The translations under genes and the position numbers were made by a program. This document shows, piece by piece, positions 23,835-33,959 of a stretch of DNA of 64,000 nt. This DNA is from Rhizoctonia solani. Lineage: Eukaryota; Basidiomycota; Agaricomycetes; Cantharellales; Ceratobasidiaceae. The notes under the pieces were generated by a model. That model searched no databases. It was not told the DNA's origin and worked only from the letters and a program-made list of their open reading frames with translations. Within the stretch, counting starts at the first letter, position 1, and each line of letters starts with the position of its first letter. Where the stretch lies: assembly GCF_016906535.1 (NCBI RefSeq), contig NC_057374.1:1488001-1552000 (forward strand), read 5' to 3'.

Positions 23835-26493
23835 TCAGTAGGCAAATCTAAAATCAAGGCGTTTGTTTCCCTTGTCGTTCGTATTTTCAAGATATCTAGT
23901 TTGCTCCTAGCGGAAAGTGAGTTGAACGGATGCCAAACCTGGCACTGAATTTTGCGTACCTCCTTGCTCCACGAGTTCCAGATCTTATCTCTCTTCTTGT
24001 TGACTGTTCGGTAGAACAACCATACCAACCCATATAGCACATATTCATCGAGCAAATCCCAATCAAAACCCTATTGCCTCGTTTATCTATTGCATAATCC
24101 GGTTAACCTCATGTAGTTTACATTGCTACATTTGGACTTACATAGGGCTATTTCCCAATAGTTTCATCAGTTTGATATGATAGCGTTAAATTGCCGAGAG
24201 CTGTAGTAAAATCTTACCTGATCATCCGCGCGGTAAATGTTTGCCTAGCCGCGATACAAATGTAAGATAACTCAGTATCAATCCAAGGTGGAGATCAACC
24301 TACGTAGACGACCGCGCCGGCTTGCACAAACATATTGTACACCGAGGCCGAAACTGTAATTGGGTCGTATGTGTTATCACCGGTTGCTTACTACGGCGCT
24401 GCTTCCCCTTACCTGTCCGGGTGCGAACACTATACTATAACAAATTGTTAATAGGTGCGACACGCAGTGTGCTGACACATGGTGGCTTACGCTGTTTCGG
24501 GATGCCCATGCGACTTGAATCGGATGGATATAAGGGAAGCCAGTTCTGCTCATCGTATCAGTGCTATTCCACTCCTCGGCATTCACAATACTCACACCAG
24601 AGTCACGACGGAAAAGTACGCCCACTGTGAGGTCTGTCTGTCAAAGGTATAGAGTGCTACCTGCATATGCAATAAAATAAATTTGCGCAAGCCCACCCTT
24701 GATAAACCTACCAGTAAAGGCAAAGCCCAGATTTGGAGAACTACTGTGGCAAGCACTCGAGAATCGATCGCCTCGCTCAGGAAGCTTGTGAACAACATAG
24801 TGATTATGCCAATTACGACGGACGGAATAGACAACAAATTGGCTTCAGTTGTATTAAATCCAAGCTTGCGCAGAGAGAGTGTGAGGTACGTTTGGGGAGG
24901 CCCGACAGGCATCATGTGAACCAGTCCCAGAACCTAGGAGATAGGGATAGGATAAGTAACTTTATTCGAAAGTGCAATCTATACCTACGTAAAGAGGCCA
25001 CATATGCCAATCACAGAGGGAGTTCCAAATCATTTTTGGTGAAAGACCTTCGCGGTTGTGCATATCCGACTTGGAAGGGTCGTCGCGCAAGACACTAGGA
25101 TGAAACTTTAGGCTGGACCGAATCTCCTTGCATGTAAATTCGTGCGTACCGGTTAACCATGATTATTTCTTCCCTGTAATTGCTGTATAAATAAACATTT
25201 ATGCGCATTTAGTTGGATATACCTATCGGTGAACCATCCCTTTGGCCTAAACCACGCCTTAGTCTGGGTTGGCCCGGCAGGCATGAGGAAGAACGACGCA
25301 ATTCCGGCGGCACATGTAAGAGACCCTGCTCTTTTCGTTGATTATGGATTGCACTTGGATTAAAGTTCTATGCCCACCTTCAATCAAAAATAAGTACCTC
25401 CACCCAGCTCGGCCACCTACGCCACGCATCTGGAGAATACCGTAGCCAGGAACGCCGAGATGATGTCACAGGCGTAATTGCTGACCCAGAAAAATGCGAG
25501 ACGATCGGGACTTAACGATCGACGGTTACTAATCATGAAGGGAAATTGGTTTGGTAGGACTTACGCTCAGTTTTAGTGTAAAAATAGGAGAGATACAATA
25601 TAACGTCCTTGATTAGGCGCATATATCAGTAGGGTGATAGTTCTGGCTACAGTATAAAACGCCCACCGGAATAAATCCTCCCTGGAGGAAGCCTAACAAG
25701 AAGCGACACGCGAGGAAGGAAGCACGGCCCGAAAGCCAGAATTGGCTCAATGCTACAACACTCCACATAGTCATCTAACATTTCATCTAAGTAAACTCAT
25801 AGTACCCGCTCCCTTAAAAATGTACCATACCTGGTTGGGATCCAAACATCTGGCCCAAGACGCTTGGAGATAAGTTGCGAGGGTAGCTCAGCAGCAAGGA
25901 AAGAGCAGCGAAACAAAGTGTTTCCGAGGTTGAAATCGTTCGTTGATAGGCCAAGATCATCGAGGAAGTTGTCGGTGTTAGCCTGAGCTGCCGGTGTACA
26001 ACCGATCAGTGTACGGGTTCAAAGTAAGGATGGGTTGAGACTCACATATATTGGAGCGGTCGAGGTCGAGGCAGAAGAACATGATACATGCCCAAAGCAT
26101 TATACGCCAGTCGATTTTACGGACAAGATTCTATGTGGTGATTTAGAATATATATGTACCAACAGACAGTAAGCTTACCTTTTCTTCCCTCCAAGTCCAC
26201 CTTGCGTCCGGATCGAACCTATGTGCATTCTCGTATGATGCAGGCGGTCGGTATATTTCAAGCGTCTTCGAATCATCAAATACGGAAGGTTGAGTCGCAG
26301 TACTATCTAGATCGACGATGATTTGGTTGCGCTTCCACCAACGGTAACGGTGGTTTTGTTTGCGGAGTTCATCTAAAGGCACGCCCAGTTCTTTGGTATC
26401 TTTTTGGGTGAATGTGTCCTTGGATGCCTTTCGTATAGGGGTACCGACTCCGCTGCTGGAAGTGTCATCATCTGGGCGAGATTTTGTGGTCAT
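23835..26493 (-). CDS. MFS transporter, allantoate-permease (Dal5) type, apparently broken by two one-base deletions
   Basis: Many short exons on the minus strand from ATG 26493. Recognisable in order: cytosolic N-terminus ([20 protein letters not shown]); [19 protein letters not shown] then [104 protein letters not shown] then [111 protein letters not shown]; and the end [14 protein letters not shown] with stop 23837-23835. This is the anion:cation symporter family that imports ureides, vitamins and similar anions; the substrate is unknown. The frame slips near 25503 (LP-RLA junction) and near 25443 (SAFLA-YGIL junction), each needing one more base, so it is a pseudogene or contains sequence errors. 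Confidence 0.75.
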
Positions 26494-27194
26494 CGTGCCA
26501 CAAAGCAAGGGTGTGAGGGAAGGTGATAGCGTATCACAGCCAATTCGCCGGTGGTCTTATACCTCGCATATCCCTGCCGGACTGAAATCTCCCCAAGACG
26601 CATCTGGCGAGGTTCCTGAGTCTTTACTTTTTCAAGAGAGTAAGTTGTAGCCTATCGTTTAATGAGCTGACGTACTGACTACTCATCCTACTTCGCGATG
26701 GCGCAATACAGAACTAGCCGATAGTGATTGGTGGGACACATCAGTAAAGTCCGAAAGATAACACCGGCCAAGTATATTGCATCTTGTATCGTAATTTCGA
26801 GCCGCGTGCCACCAAGAAGGTCGTTTTTTGATGAAATGGACGCAATTTTGAGCAAGCGTCCATTGTTTCGAGTGGGAAGGAGCGACCAGAGGTGCAAGTC
26901 ACGTGTGAGGTATTTTTTTTTTTTTTTTTTTGGATTCATATTTAAGGAGCTACATGCGTGTGAGGTATATATCCATGTTTAGATCTACATACTTTTTGGG
27001 TGTCTCTTGGTTCCGACTCCAACGCTCCTTGTCAGTCTGTGTGTTTTCCACGCACGTTTGTGGCGCGATAACTGGGAAATTGCAACTGCCATCCTTGGTG
27101 ATCACGCTTGTCCCATCCTGGATCGATTAAGGTCTTCTGCTGACCTATCGGCCCCGTCCAGAAATCTTACTCATCGACACTACTTCAACTGAGC
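26494..27194. repeat. Intergenic with a poly-T tract
   Basis: No gene seen. A run of 19 T lies at 26913-26931. The motif GTGTGAGGTAT occurs on its left side and again about 45 bp to its right. Divergent promoters of the MFS gene (minus) and the HIT gene (plus) must lie here. Confidence 0.5.
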
Positions 27195-27890
27195 ATGACC
27201 TCTCACATAATAGATCAATTCGTGCACCGAACTCAAAACTGTAATACTCCAGAATTAGACTGCATATTTTGCGAGATTATATCTGCCAGGTCACCTTGCT
27301 ATAAAATCTACGAAACCGATCAGGTTGTTGCTATTCTGGACATTCAGCCTATACGTCGCGGCCATGCCCTCGTAATGCCCAAAATCCATATTGAGAAAGT
27401 ATCTGACTTGCCTCCTGAGCTGGCCGGTGCTGTAGGAACTGCTGTCTCTCGAGTTGCGGGTGCTATCTGCCGTGGTATGCATGTCTAGTGCCATCAACCT
27501 AATGTCTTGGTTGATGCGTCCCATACTGGGCGTCTTTAGGCTCAATATCACTGCTTTGAACGTTGTAGTCAACCAGGAACATGCTCAAGTAGGTTCAGAT
27601 GATTACCAAATGAGCTCAGGAATTGATACTTTTTTGGGTTTACTCAAAAAGGCAGTTCCCCACGTTCAGTAAGCACGGTGGTGATAGCTGTTACGTGAAA
27701 TTACTCTTCTAATCTATTCTCATTCAGCTATCACATCGTTCCAGCGCCTAATCTATCAGAAAACGAGAGTCTCAATGAGTCGAGCTCATCAGAAGGCTCT
27801 TCAATCTTCATGCGAGAATGGCTGCGTAGAGGAGAACTTGAGGATTCTGAAGGCCGTAAGCTGTCCGAACGAATCAAGTCCAGGCTTTGA
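27195..27890 (+). CDS. HIT-family nucleotide hydrolase
   Basis: ATG 27195 leads to CIFCEIISARSPCYKIYETD and GHALVMPKIHIEKVSDLPPE, the HIT fold start with its zinc-type CxxC. After introns comes LNITALNVVVNQEHAQ, then AVPHVHYHIVPAP, which contains the histidine triad H-x-H-x-H (HVHYHIV) made by joining the exon ending near 27669 to that starting near 27729. The tail is acidic and ends GRKLSERIKSRL with TGA 27888-27890. HIT proteins of this branch hydrolyse adenosine phosphoramidates or dinucleoside polyphosphates. One splice does not fit: the intron from about 27475 to 27539 (GTATGC...TTTAG) leaves the phase one base short, as if a G had been lost at the donor (CGTGG-GTATGC expected). So one base is missing or the gene is freshly broken. 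Confidence 0.75.
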
Positions 27891-28103
27891 CACGTGTTGT
27901 CGATACATGCCTTCCTAGGAAATTAATGGGTCTGATCGCCCACATTGTTTGTGTGTTACCTAGCACCGCCCCCATCCAGCCCCCCTGGGCCGGCCCCTGC
28001 CAACCTGGGCGCCATGGCCGATCAGTCATATAAATTAGTTAGGAACAGATGCTCCCCGTCCTCACTGATTCCACCTACCACAGCTCACCAGAATATCTGA
28101 ACA
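27891..28103 (+). promoter_or_regulatory. Promoter region of the ZZ-finger gene
   Basis: The sequence TCATATAAATTAG near 28025 lies about 75 bp before the ATG at 28104 and is a plausible TATA element; this is a weak, position-based call. Confidence 0.3.
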
Positions 28104-30098
28104 ATGACCGGGATTAAAGATGCTCTTGGCCTTAGCGGCAGGCCTATAAAGCCTTGCAAGGATATGACCACCGAGGAGCTTTTGGAAGAAGAGTTATGGC
28201 ATAGACTGGAGCTCACCCGCTTGGTTCTCTCCTTGAGCATACACATCGGAACATGCACTACTCATGGAGTACTGTCTGCGGGGACAACTCTCCTATTCAC
28301 TTGCCTGTCGTCGTTTTCATCGCCTACAGGCTCACGAAAGTTGCTCTCCGCCACCGAGCGATAAGAACCGAAGCCAAGTTCAATAGACGCGGTATACAGT
28401 TCAGAAAGATTAGCTCGAGCAGGGGAAAACGTCTCACTGGCGGCATTGTCCTAATGATTTTGACGCCGATATTTTCCGCCATAGGCGCCGACATTGTCAA
28501 CGATATTATATGTGCGGTTGCTGGAACAGATTTGGTTAAAATTGCCAGCATAGGATCATCCTCGTCTTCATCGGTGGTAGAATTCGGAGAATGCTCGATC
28601 GACCAGTCAGGGACCGATATTATATTATATGAGGGTGAAGGAGGTAATATGAACAACGAAAAGAACGACATCAGTGTTTGTGGCGAGGTATGTAATTGGT
28701 TAGTTTGTCCCATATCGAATATATTTGACATGGTATGTTAGACAAGCCAGGCCATTATTGAAAAACTCGTCGAAATTTGGTCACAAAAGCTCATTGTAAG
28801 CGGCCAAAATTTATTATCTGTCCTACTTATACACAGGCATGACTTTTAGCATACTGTCCCGGATGAGTTTACACAACTGGTTGAAGAAATTGACTTAAAT
28901 GTGAGTGTCCGATTCTCATGAGCATACTTAGTATACTAAAATACGGCGATGCGAATAGAGTAGAGCAAAACAGACACTACCAAGTCATTACCAGGTGGGT
29001 CTAATTCGTATCTATAGGCTACATTAGCACCAGTTTGACCTACTAAATTAAGGTATACTGTAATGCTTGCGACACTCGAATTAGCAAAGGCTACTCGTGT
29101 CAAGAGTGTCACGATTTTGATCTGGTGAGTGGTTGAAGGTCACTTTGTGAGACTGAACCGAACTGACCGGACTCTATTAGTGCTATGACTGCTTCGTTGG
29201 CGTGAAGCATCAGGATGTGAAGAGACATCCATACATTGAATTCAAGGTCCAGGAAGAAATCAGTCAAATTCAGCGTATCATGGTCTCTTTGCGACGCGAA
29301 ACCGTCATCGTGGAGCACGGTCGAGGAAGCCATACCAAATGCAATGTGTGCCATTCCATGATTAGTGAACCGACGAAGATTGGACGAAGGACTGAGATGT
29401 CAACATACTATAGATGTGAGGGAAATGTAGCTTTATGCGCAACTCAGCTGATACCATCCATAGGTAAAGGCTGTCCAGACTTCGATATATGTACTAAATG
29501 CTTCCCTACCGTGCGTACTACGTTTCTATCTACTGGAACAAACTCATATTTAACGTTGTAACAGGAAGCGGCAAAGGCCATCCATGAGGACCACAAGTTC
29601 AATATGATCGTTGCAACAGACGATGAAGCCACAATATCGCGCCTTTCACCTACTACTGACACCCGAAGTCCATCTGATTCATTCCGTTCGGGTTCAAGTG
29701 GCTGGGTACAAACGCCTGTCGGTTCTCCTGAACCCGTTGCGTCACCTACACTCCCATCTTCCAGGAGTCACTCGAATCTTTTCACCCCGACTCCTTGGAT
29801 GAACTCGCCAACTTCACCAACTTCGCCTCCTCCAATCTATTCTTCCGTGTTCCCTGAAAATGTCTGGCACAGAGGCCAGCACTTTGTCTGCGATGCATGC
29901 TACTACAGCATCAATGATGACAAGCGTTTAAGCTGTGTCGAGTGAGTCAAAGAATTTGCAGTGATGAGCGGACAGTTTACTTACCAAAAGCGACTATATA
30001 TTAGCTGCCAGGTTGACTTGCACATGAAATGCCAGAACTGGAGTGGTCGTGGTCATGAAAGGTACCATCGTACACGCATTCTCGTTAAATATGTCTAA
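28104..30098 (+). CDS. ZZ-type zinc-finger protein with an N-terminal membrane-like region
   Basis: ATG 28104 gives MTGIKDALGLSGRPIKPCKD. Hydrophobic segments follow (VVVFIAYRLTKVALRH; GGIVLMILTPIFSAIGADIV). Then come Cys clusters of ZZ type: VYCNACDTRISKGYSCQECH with DFDLCYDCF; TKCNVCHSMI...YYRCKGCPDFDICTKCF; and HFVCDACYYSINDDKRLSC with DCQVDLHMKC. Each has the C-x2-C...C-x2-C...C-x2-C spacing of ZZ fingers, which bind two zinc ions and recognise peptides. Ser/Pro-rich linker (about 29640-29840) between fingers. It ends TRILVKYV at TAA 30096-30098. Introns are short and GT-AG. Near 28291 the frame must move by one base to run from SAGTTL to HLPVVVFIAYR; either a lost base or a 56-nt intron with a weak GTCTGC donor. 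Its partner is unknown. Confidence 0.65.
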
Positions 30099-30274
30099 AA
30101 TGAAGGCTGAAATTTATCGAATTTACTCCTTTGAACAATTTTTCTGGTATCCTGAAGCGTAATTTGTACCCAAAAACAACTTAATGAAATGTGTAACCCA
30201 TAAACCGTGATAAACCACTTTCTCCCTCTCAACGAAGCAAACCAAGACCAGGTAAACATGAAATACCATAGCCA
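30099..30274. other. Short convergent intergenic gap
   Basis: Holds the 3' ends of the ZZ-finger gene (plus) and of array member a (minus). No feature seen. Confidence 0.5.
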
Positions 30275-31415
30275 TCATGTCTCAAAATACTCGTTTGACA
30301 AGATAAGCGCTTGCTCCTGCCACACACACTTGGGTGGCTTCCCTCCACCCTCGGCTTCTGATGACTCCAGCCCGAGTCCCATTGTAGCCAGGATAGGCTC
30401 ACCGGCTGCTGGGGCGGGAACTCGTTCTAGGAGTTTCATAGCCTTCAAGTTATACGGAGCGCCAGTCTGGAACATTGCCGGATGGAAATCAAGCAGAATA
30501 ACCTGCGTCTTAACCATCTGGTTCCACTGATAAGCCTTGTTCACAGTGGAGGTAACTGCTTCCTTGTGTTTGGTGGTCATACGCGCCGAGTCACCGTACA
30601 CGGCCACCAAAAATGGTTGGAGCAGATAGTGTATCAGTTGAGATACATAGTTATCTAGCCAATTTTGAACGTTTGATTGCGTATGGGTTGCTTGGTGCGC
30701 CTCAAATGTAGATACGCGCCATCTTCCACTTATCACTTGCGGGTCTATTTATCGTCAGCTCAAGCATAATAAGAACTTCTGGATTTTGGGATCGCTCACC
30801 TCGAAGTCGAACACCTTCGTACAGCTCCATTACATATGTATTTACCTCTGGTTTCAGTAGTGGGTGAAATGGTTGAAAGATGTGGTAGTCGATATCTCTG
30901 TTTATAAGGAACCTGAGCGCAAATTCTACAAATTCTTCTATCGGCCTTCCCACAGACGAAGACTCGATGAGCGATGGATTCGTGAGGCCTTGAGGGTAAA
31001 GAATTTGCCGTACGACGAGCATGTCGCGCACATTTAACGATGTTTTGACGGGTGGTCCTTTGTTATCGGGGCGTAATTTGGCCATATCTTCGACCATATC
31101 ACGACATAGATTATCAATAGCTCGGTTGATCGAGCGAAATGCCGAGGTAATTTCCCCAGGCTCTTTGTCATCATAGACCTGAAGGTGAGTGCGCAAAAGT
31201 GCGGAAGCATCAATCGAACGGCGAATTTCACGTTGGGTTCTTTCTATCTCGCGTTGGACATGAGGCTGATCTCGTGGCGATACTTGTGATTGTATGGCTT
31301 CTAGCTCCTTTAATCGTTTCTTAGATGCTTCGAGTTCATGATTCAATCCACTGAGCTGGCGATCTGCTCTTTCTGATCGGTGTTCCCAGTACCTATCGCG
31401 TTCGGTGGCATCCAT
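30275..31415 (-). CDS. Array family 1, member a: coiled-coil protein without a G domain
   Basis: Exons 31415-30800 and 30744-30275 are secure; an in-frame upstream exon with SGSGKKRTGGAHA (about 31500-31555) probably extends the N-terminus, and the true start is not resolved. A coiled coil (LSGLNHELEASKKRLKELEA) leads to the family block, here LRTHLQVYDDKEPGEITSAF then SINRAIDNLCRD, matching LRSQLQL..EN.EQSE...INR.ID of the P-loop members. The next helical part has FVEFALRFLI...FQPFHPLLKPE, and the last exon begins with the family GRWRVSTFE motif. No P-loop or DTPG motif is present within the frame or for 600 bp upstream. It looks like the effector half of the P-loop proteins standing alone. 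Confidence 0.6.
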
Positions 31416-32081
31416 AACTAGGAGAATGGGCTCTCCACGAACTAAACAACGATTTATAGCTAAATTAGTGTCATGGAGCGATATAATGGCAGACCTACCT
31501 GCATGTGCTCCACCAGTCCTTTTCTTCCCGCTTCCGCTATTCGAGCCATCTTTACTCTCCTTTGATAAACGCTAGCCCCACTTACATGGTTAGGAAACAA
31601 TAAGATTGGATATTAATATACGTACTGACGCACTGCGATTTGATTGGAGCAGTCTTGCACGCATCACGGTCGCCTACTTTGATACCGAGCTCAGGTGCAG
31701 TAGACTAGGTTGAGTTCAAAGAACGGAGAGCGCCAAGTTGTGGCTGTAATACTGAGGTGACCATTACTATCAAGATAGACTCATATCTAAACACAAGTAG
31801 CGCCAACCTATCTGAATCCGTGAATTTTTGATCGGGGTCATGCAAAAATGGCGGTGTGTGCCTGAGAACAGAGCATTCATTGATTTGAAATCGGGTTCTT
31901 TCCGTCATCATGTACTTTTTCATATGGAATGTGGCTATAATCCTGTTATATGCTTATATCGCCACAGGAACCAAATTTCAATGACAGCGTACGTAAAACA
32001 GGTAGACTTCGTCTCTCATTCGGGTAGTACATTTGTGATAAACACTGTTTACACATTTCAATATATATGAGGATCATTTAT
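31416..32081. other. Intergenic between members a and b
   Basis: Apart from the likely upstream exon of member a (31500-31555) no gene is seen. A/T-rich. Confidence 0.4.
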
Positions 32082-33600
32082 TCATGCAAAGTATTCAGCA
32101 GTTAACATTGTAGCTTTAGTTTGAGCAGTATATTGCAGGTCTTTCCCTTTTCCATCTGAATACGAGGATAAAAGGCCAAGCTTGCTGGTTAGCAGAATAG
32201 CGTTTGAGGCAGGATGCTTTGGCCTACGACCCTCCAGAGTGCTGTATTGAGGATCATATGCGGCACCAGGTGGTTGTAAATATGGATGAAAATCCAACAT
32301 AATAACCGAGTTCCTTGTGAGTCGATTCCATTCCCATGCCCGCTCGAATAGATTTTGAAGTTCAGGGACCAGTGATTGAATGGGCTCAAAACATAATTCT
32401 CGGTTGATTATCTTACTGCAAAATGGGAGTAGGGTGTCGTGCCATAGGCGCAAAGCCTCGTCTTTCGGTGCATAGGGGTAGCTTTCATTAATAATTTTAA
32501 GAGTTGAGATTCGCCAGCGTCCAGCAAGAACTTGGGATTCTAGCGGCAAGTTAGTTGACATATAATTGTTGCCTAGCGATACTGTTACAACTAACCTTCA
32601 TTCCTCACCCGCTTATACATGTCATAATAGAATTGATTATCTCTCGACGTCAAGCCTGGATGAAAGACGGAATGACTCAAAATGCCATCGAACAGGGTTT
32701 GGTTGATCAATGCTCTGCAGCCAAAATCGATAAAATCTTCAGTGTCTAATTCGGCTGATGGCTCCGCGGCAGCCAAAGACTGGCTTTCCGATGCCTTCGA
32801 AAGTAGCCTTAGAAGGTCGAGTGTCGTAAGATTCGAGACAGCCGGAAGTTGTCCCAGTGCCTCTCCTATATCGCGAGAAATGTCCTCGACCTTCCTCACG
32901 ATTTCGCCGAATCTCTTGTTGATTTCCCATGGCTCACATAACTCATCTACTTGCAAGTGGCGGCGAATAGAAACCACTTCTTGTCGATATGGTTGACTCT
33001 CTAGATTTTCGGACTTGTTTTTGAAAAGCTCGTAGAGGTTTCTGGCCTGCCTGGCCTCCTCGCCTCTCTGTTTGATTTCTGCGTCCTTCTGTTTAATTTC
33101 CGCATCTTTTTGTTGGATGGTTTTCTCTTGTTGCTTTATTTTTGCTTGCAAACTCTCGATTTGTGAATTTTGTTGAATGAATGCATCCCTTTCGGCGACC
33201 GGGGTTTGTTGTATGGGAACAGAGGGGGCAGAGGAAGTAGCCGGAGCGGGAGCAGCCGAGGTTTGCGCAGGCTGTTTGACAGTAGCTGTCGGTGGAATCG
33301 ACGAGTCGATGGTTCCCGATCTAGAAGGGGCTTTATGTGGTCCTGAACGCTGGGTGCGCGAGGCGGATGCAGTGGACGCAGATCCCGTTGATCCCGCCGT
33401 CGAGGACACCTTGGGTGCAGACGGAGCCTGATCTTTCTCTGAGCGCGCCTGAAAACATTAAATCAATATCCGCGGCGAGTGGCTACGTTGTTCTTTGCAG
33501 AGGTACTCACACCGTTAGTGCTGGGCGTCGCGTTAAACCCGGAATATGCATTGTCTCGTTTTCCATCAGATGAGTGGCAAGAGTACTTGAAGAAAACGAG
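32082..33600 (-). CDS. Array family 1, member b: coiled-coil protein without a G domain
   Basis: Main exon from 33448 leftwards; an upstream exon ends at 33511 (phase 0, GGT then GTGAGT) and reads SGFNATPSTNG; the start codon was not found. The N-terminal 90 residues are Ser/Thr/Pro/Ala-rich. A coiled coil with tandem repeats follows (KIKQQEKTIQQKDAEI, KQKDAEIKQRGEEARQ). Then the family block appears as IRRHLQVDELCEPWEINKRF, then EDFIDFGCRALINQTLFDGI and VFHPGLTS, equivalent to the IRH.LC...F.PFHP segment of other members. The last exon starts QVLAGRWRISTLK and ends MLTAEYFA. No P-loop. Lies head to head with Hsp70 B. Confidence 0.6.
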
Positions 33601-33959
33601 AGGTATCGGCGCTGAATCCAAAAATCGATCAAAGCACGAATCAAGGAAATATGGCCACAGAAATAGCGCTCGGTGAATAAGGATCACTCGCGTACCTAAA
33701 GCACTGCCCTATGTTAGGCTAATATGGCGCAATGAGGTAGCAAAGTAGTGTTCGGAAATACGAGGAAAGCAACGTGAAAGTCCAAGAACAGCTGATCGAC
33801 TTTCATCCTTCGTCGACATGCACAGCCAATGCAAGATGACGGCGCCAATCGATATTTGAAATGATAGCCACTCACCGCTCACCACCACCTGCCCTCTTCC
33901 TCCATATAGATCCTCCATCGCTTTCCCCTTGTATTAATCGAATTCAATAAAGCTTCGAA
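33601..33959. promoter_or_regulatory. Bidirectional intergenic region between member b and Hsp70 B
   Basis: At most about 400 bp separates the 5' ends of a family 1 gene (minus) and a family 2 gene (plus), so their promoters overlap or adjoin. No specific factor site recognised. Confidence 0.4.

Noticed and set aside
26913..26931. Poly-T run as the poly-A tail of a minus-strand retroposed gene
   Set aside because: No coding remnant or target duplication next to it; the nearby repeated GTGTGAGGTAT is too short to prove insertion.
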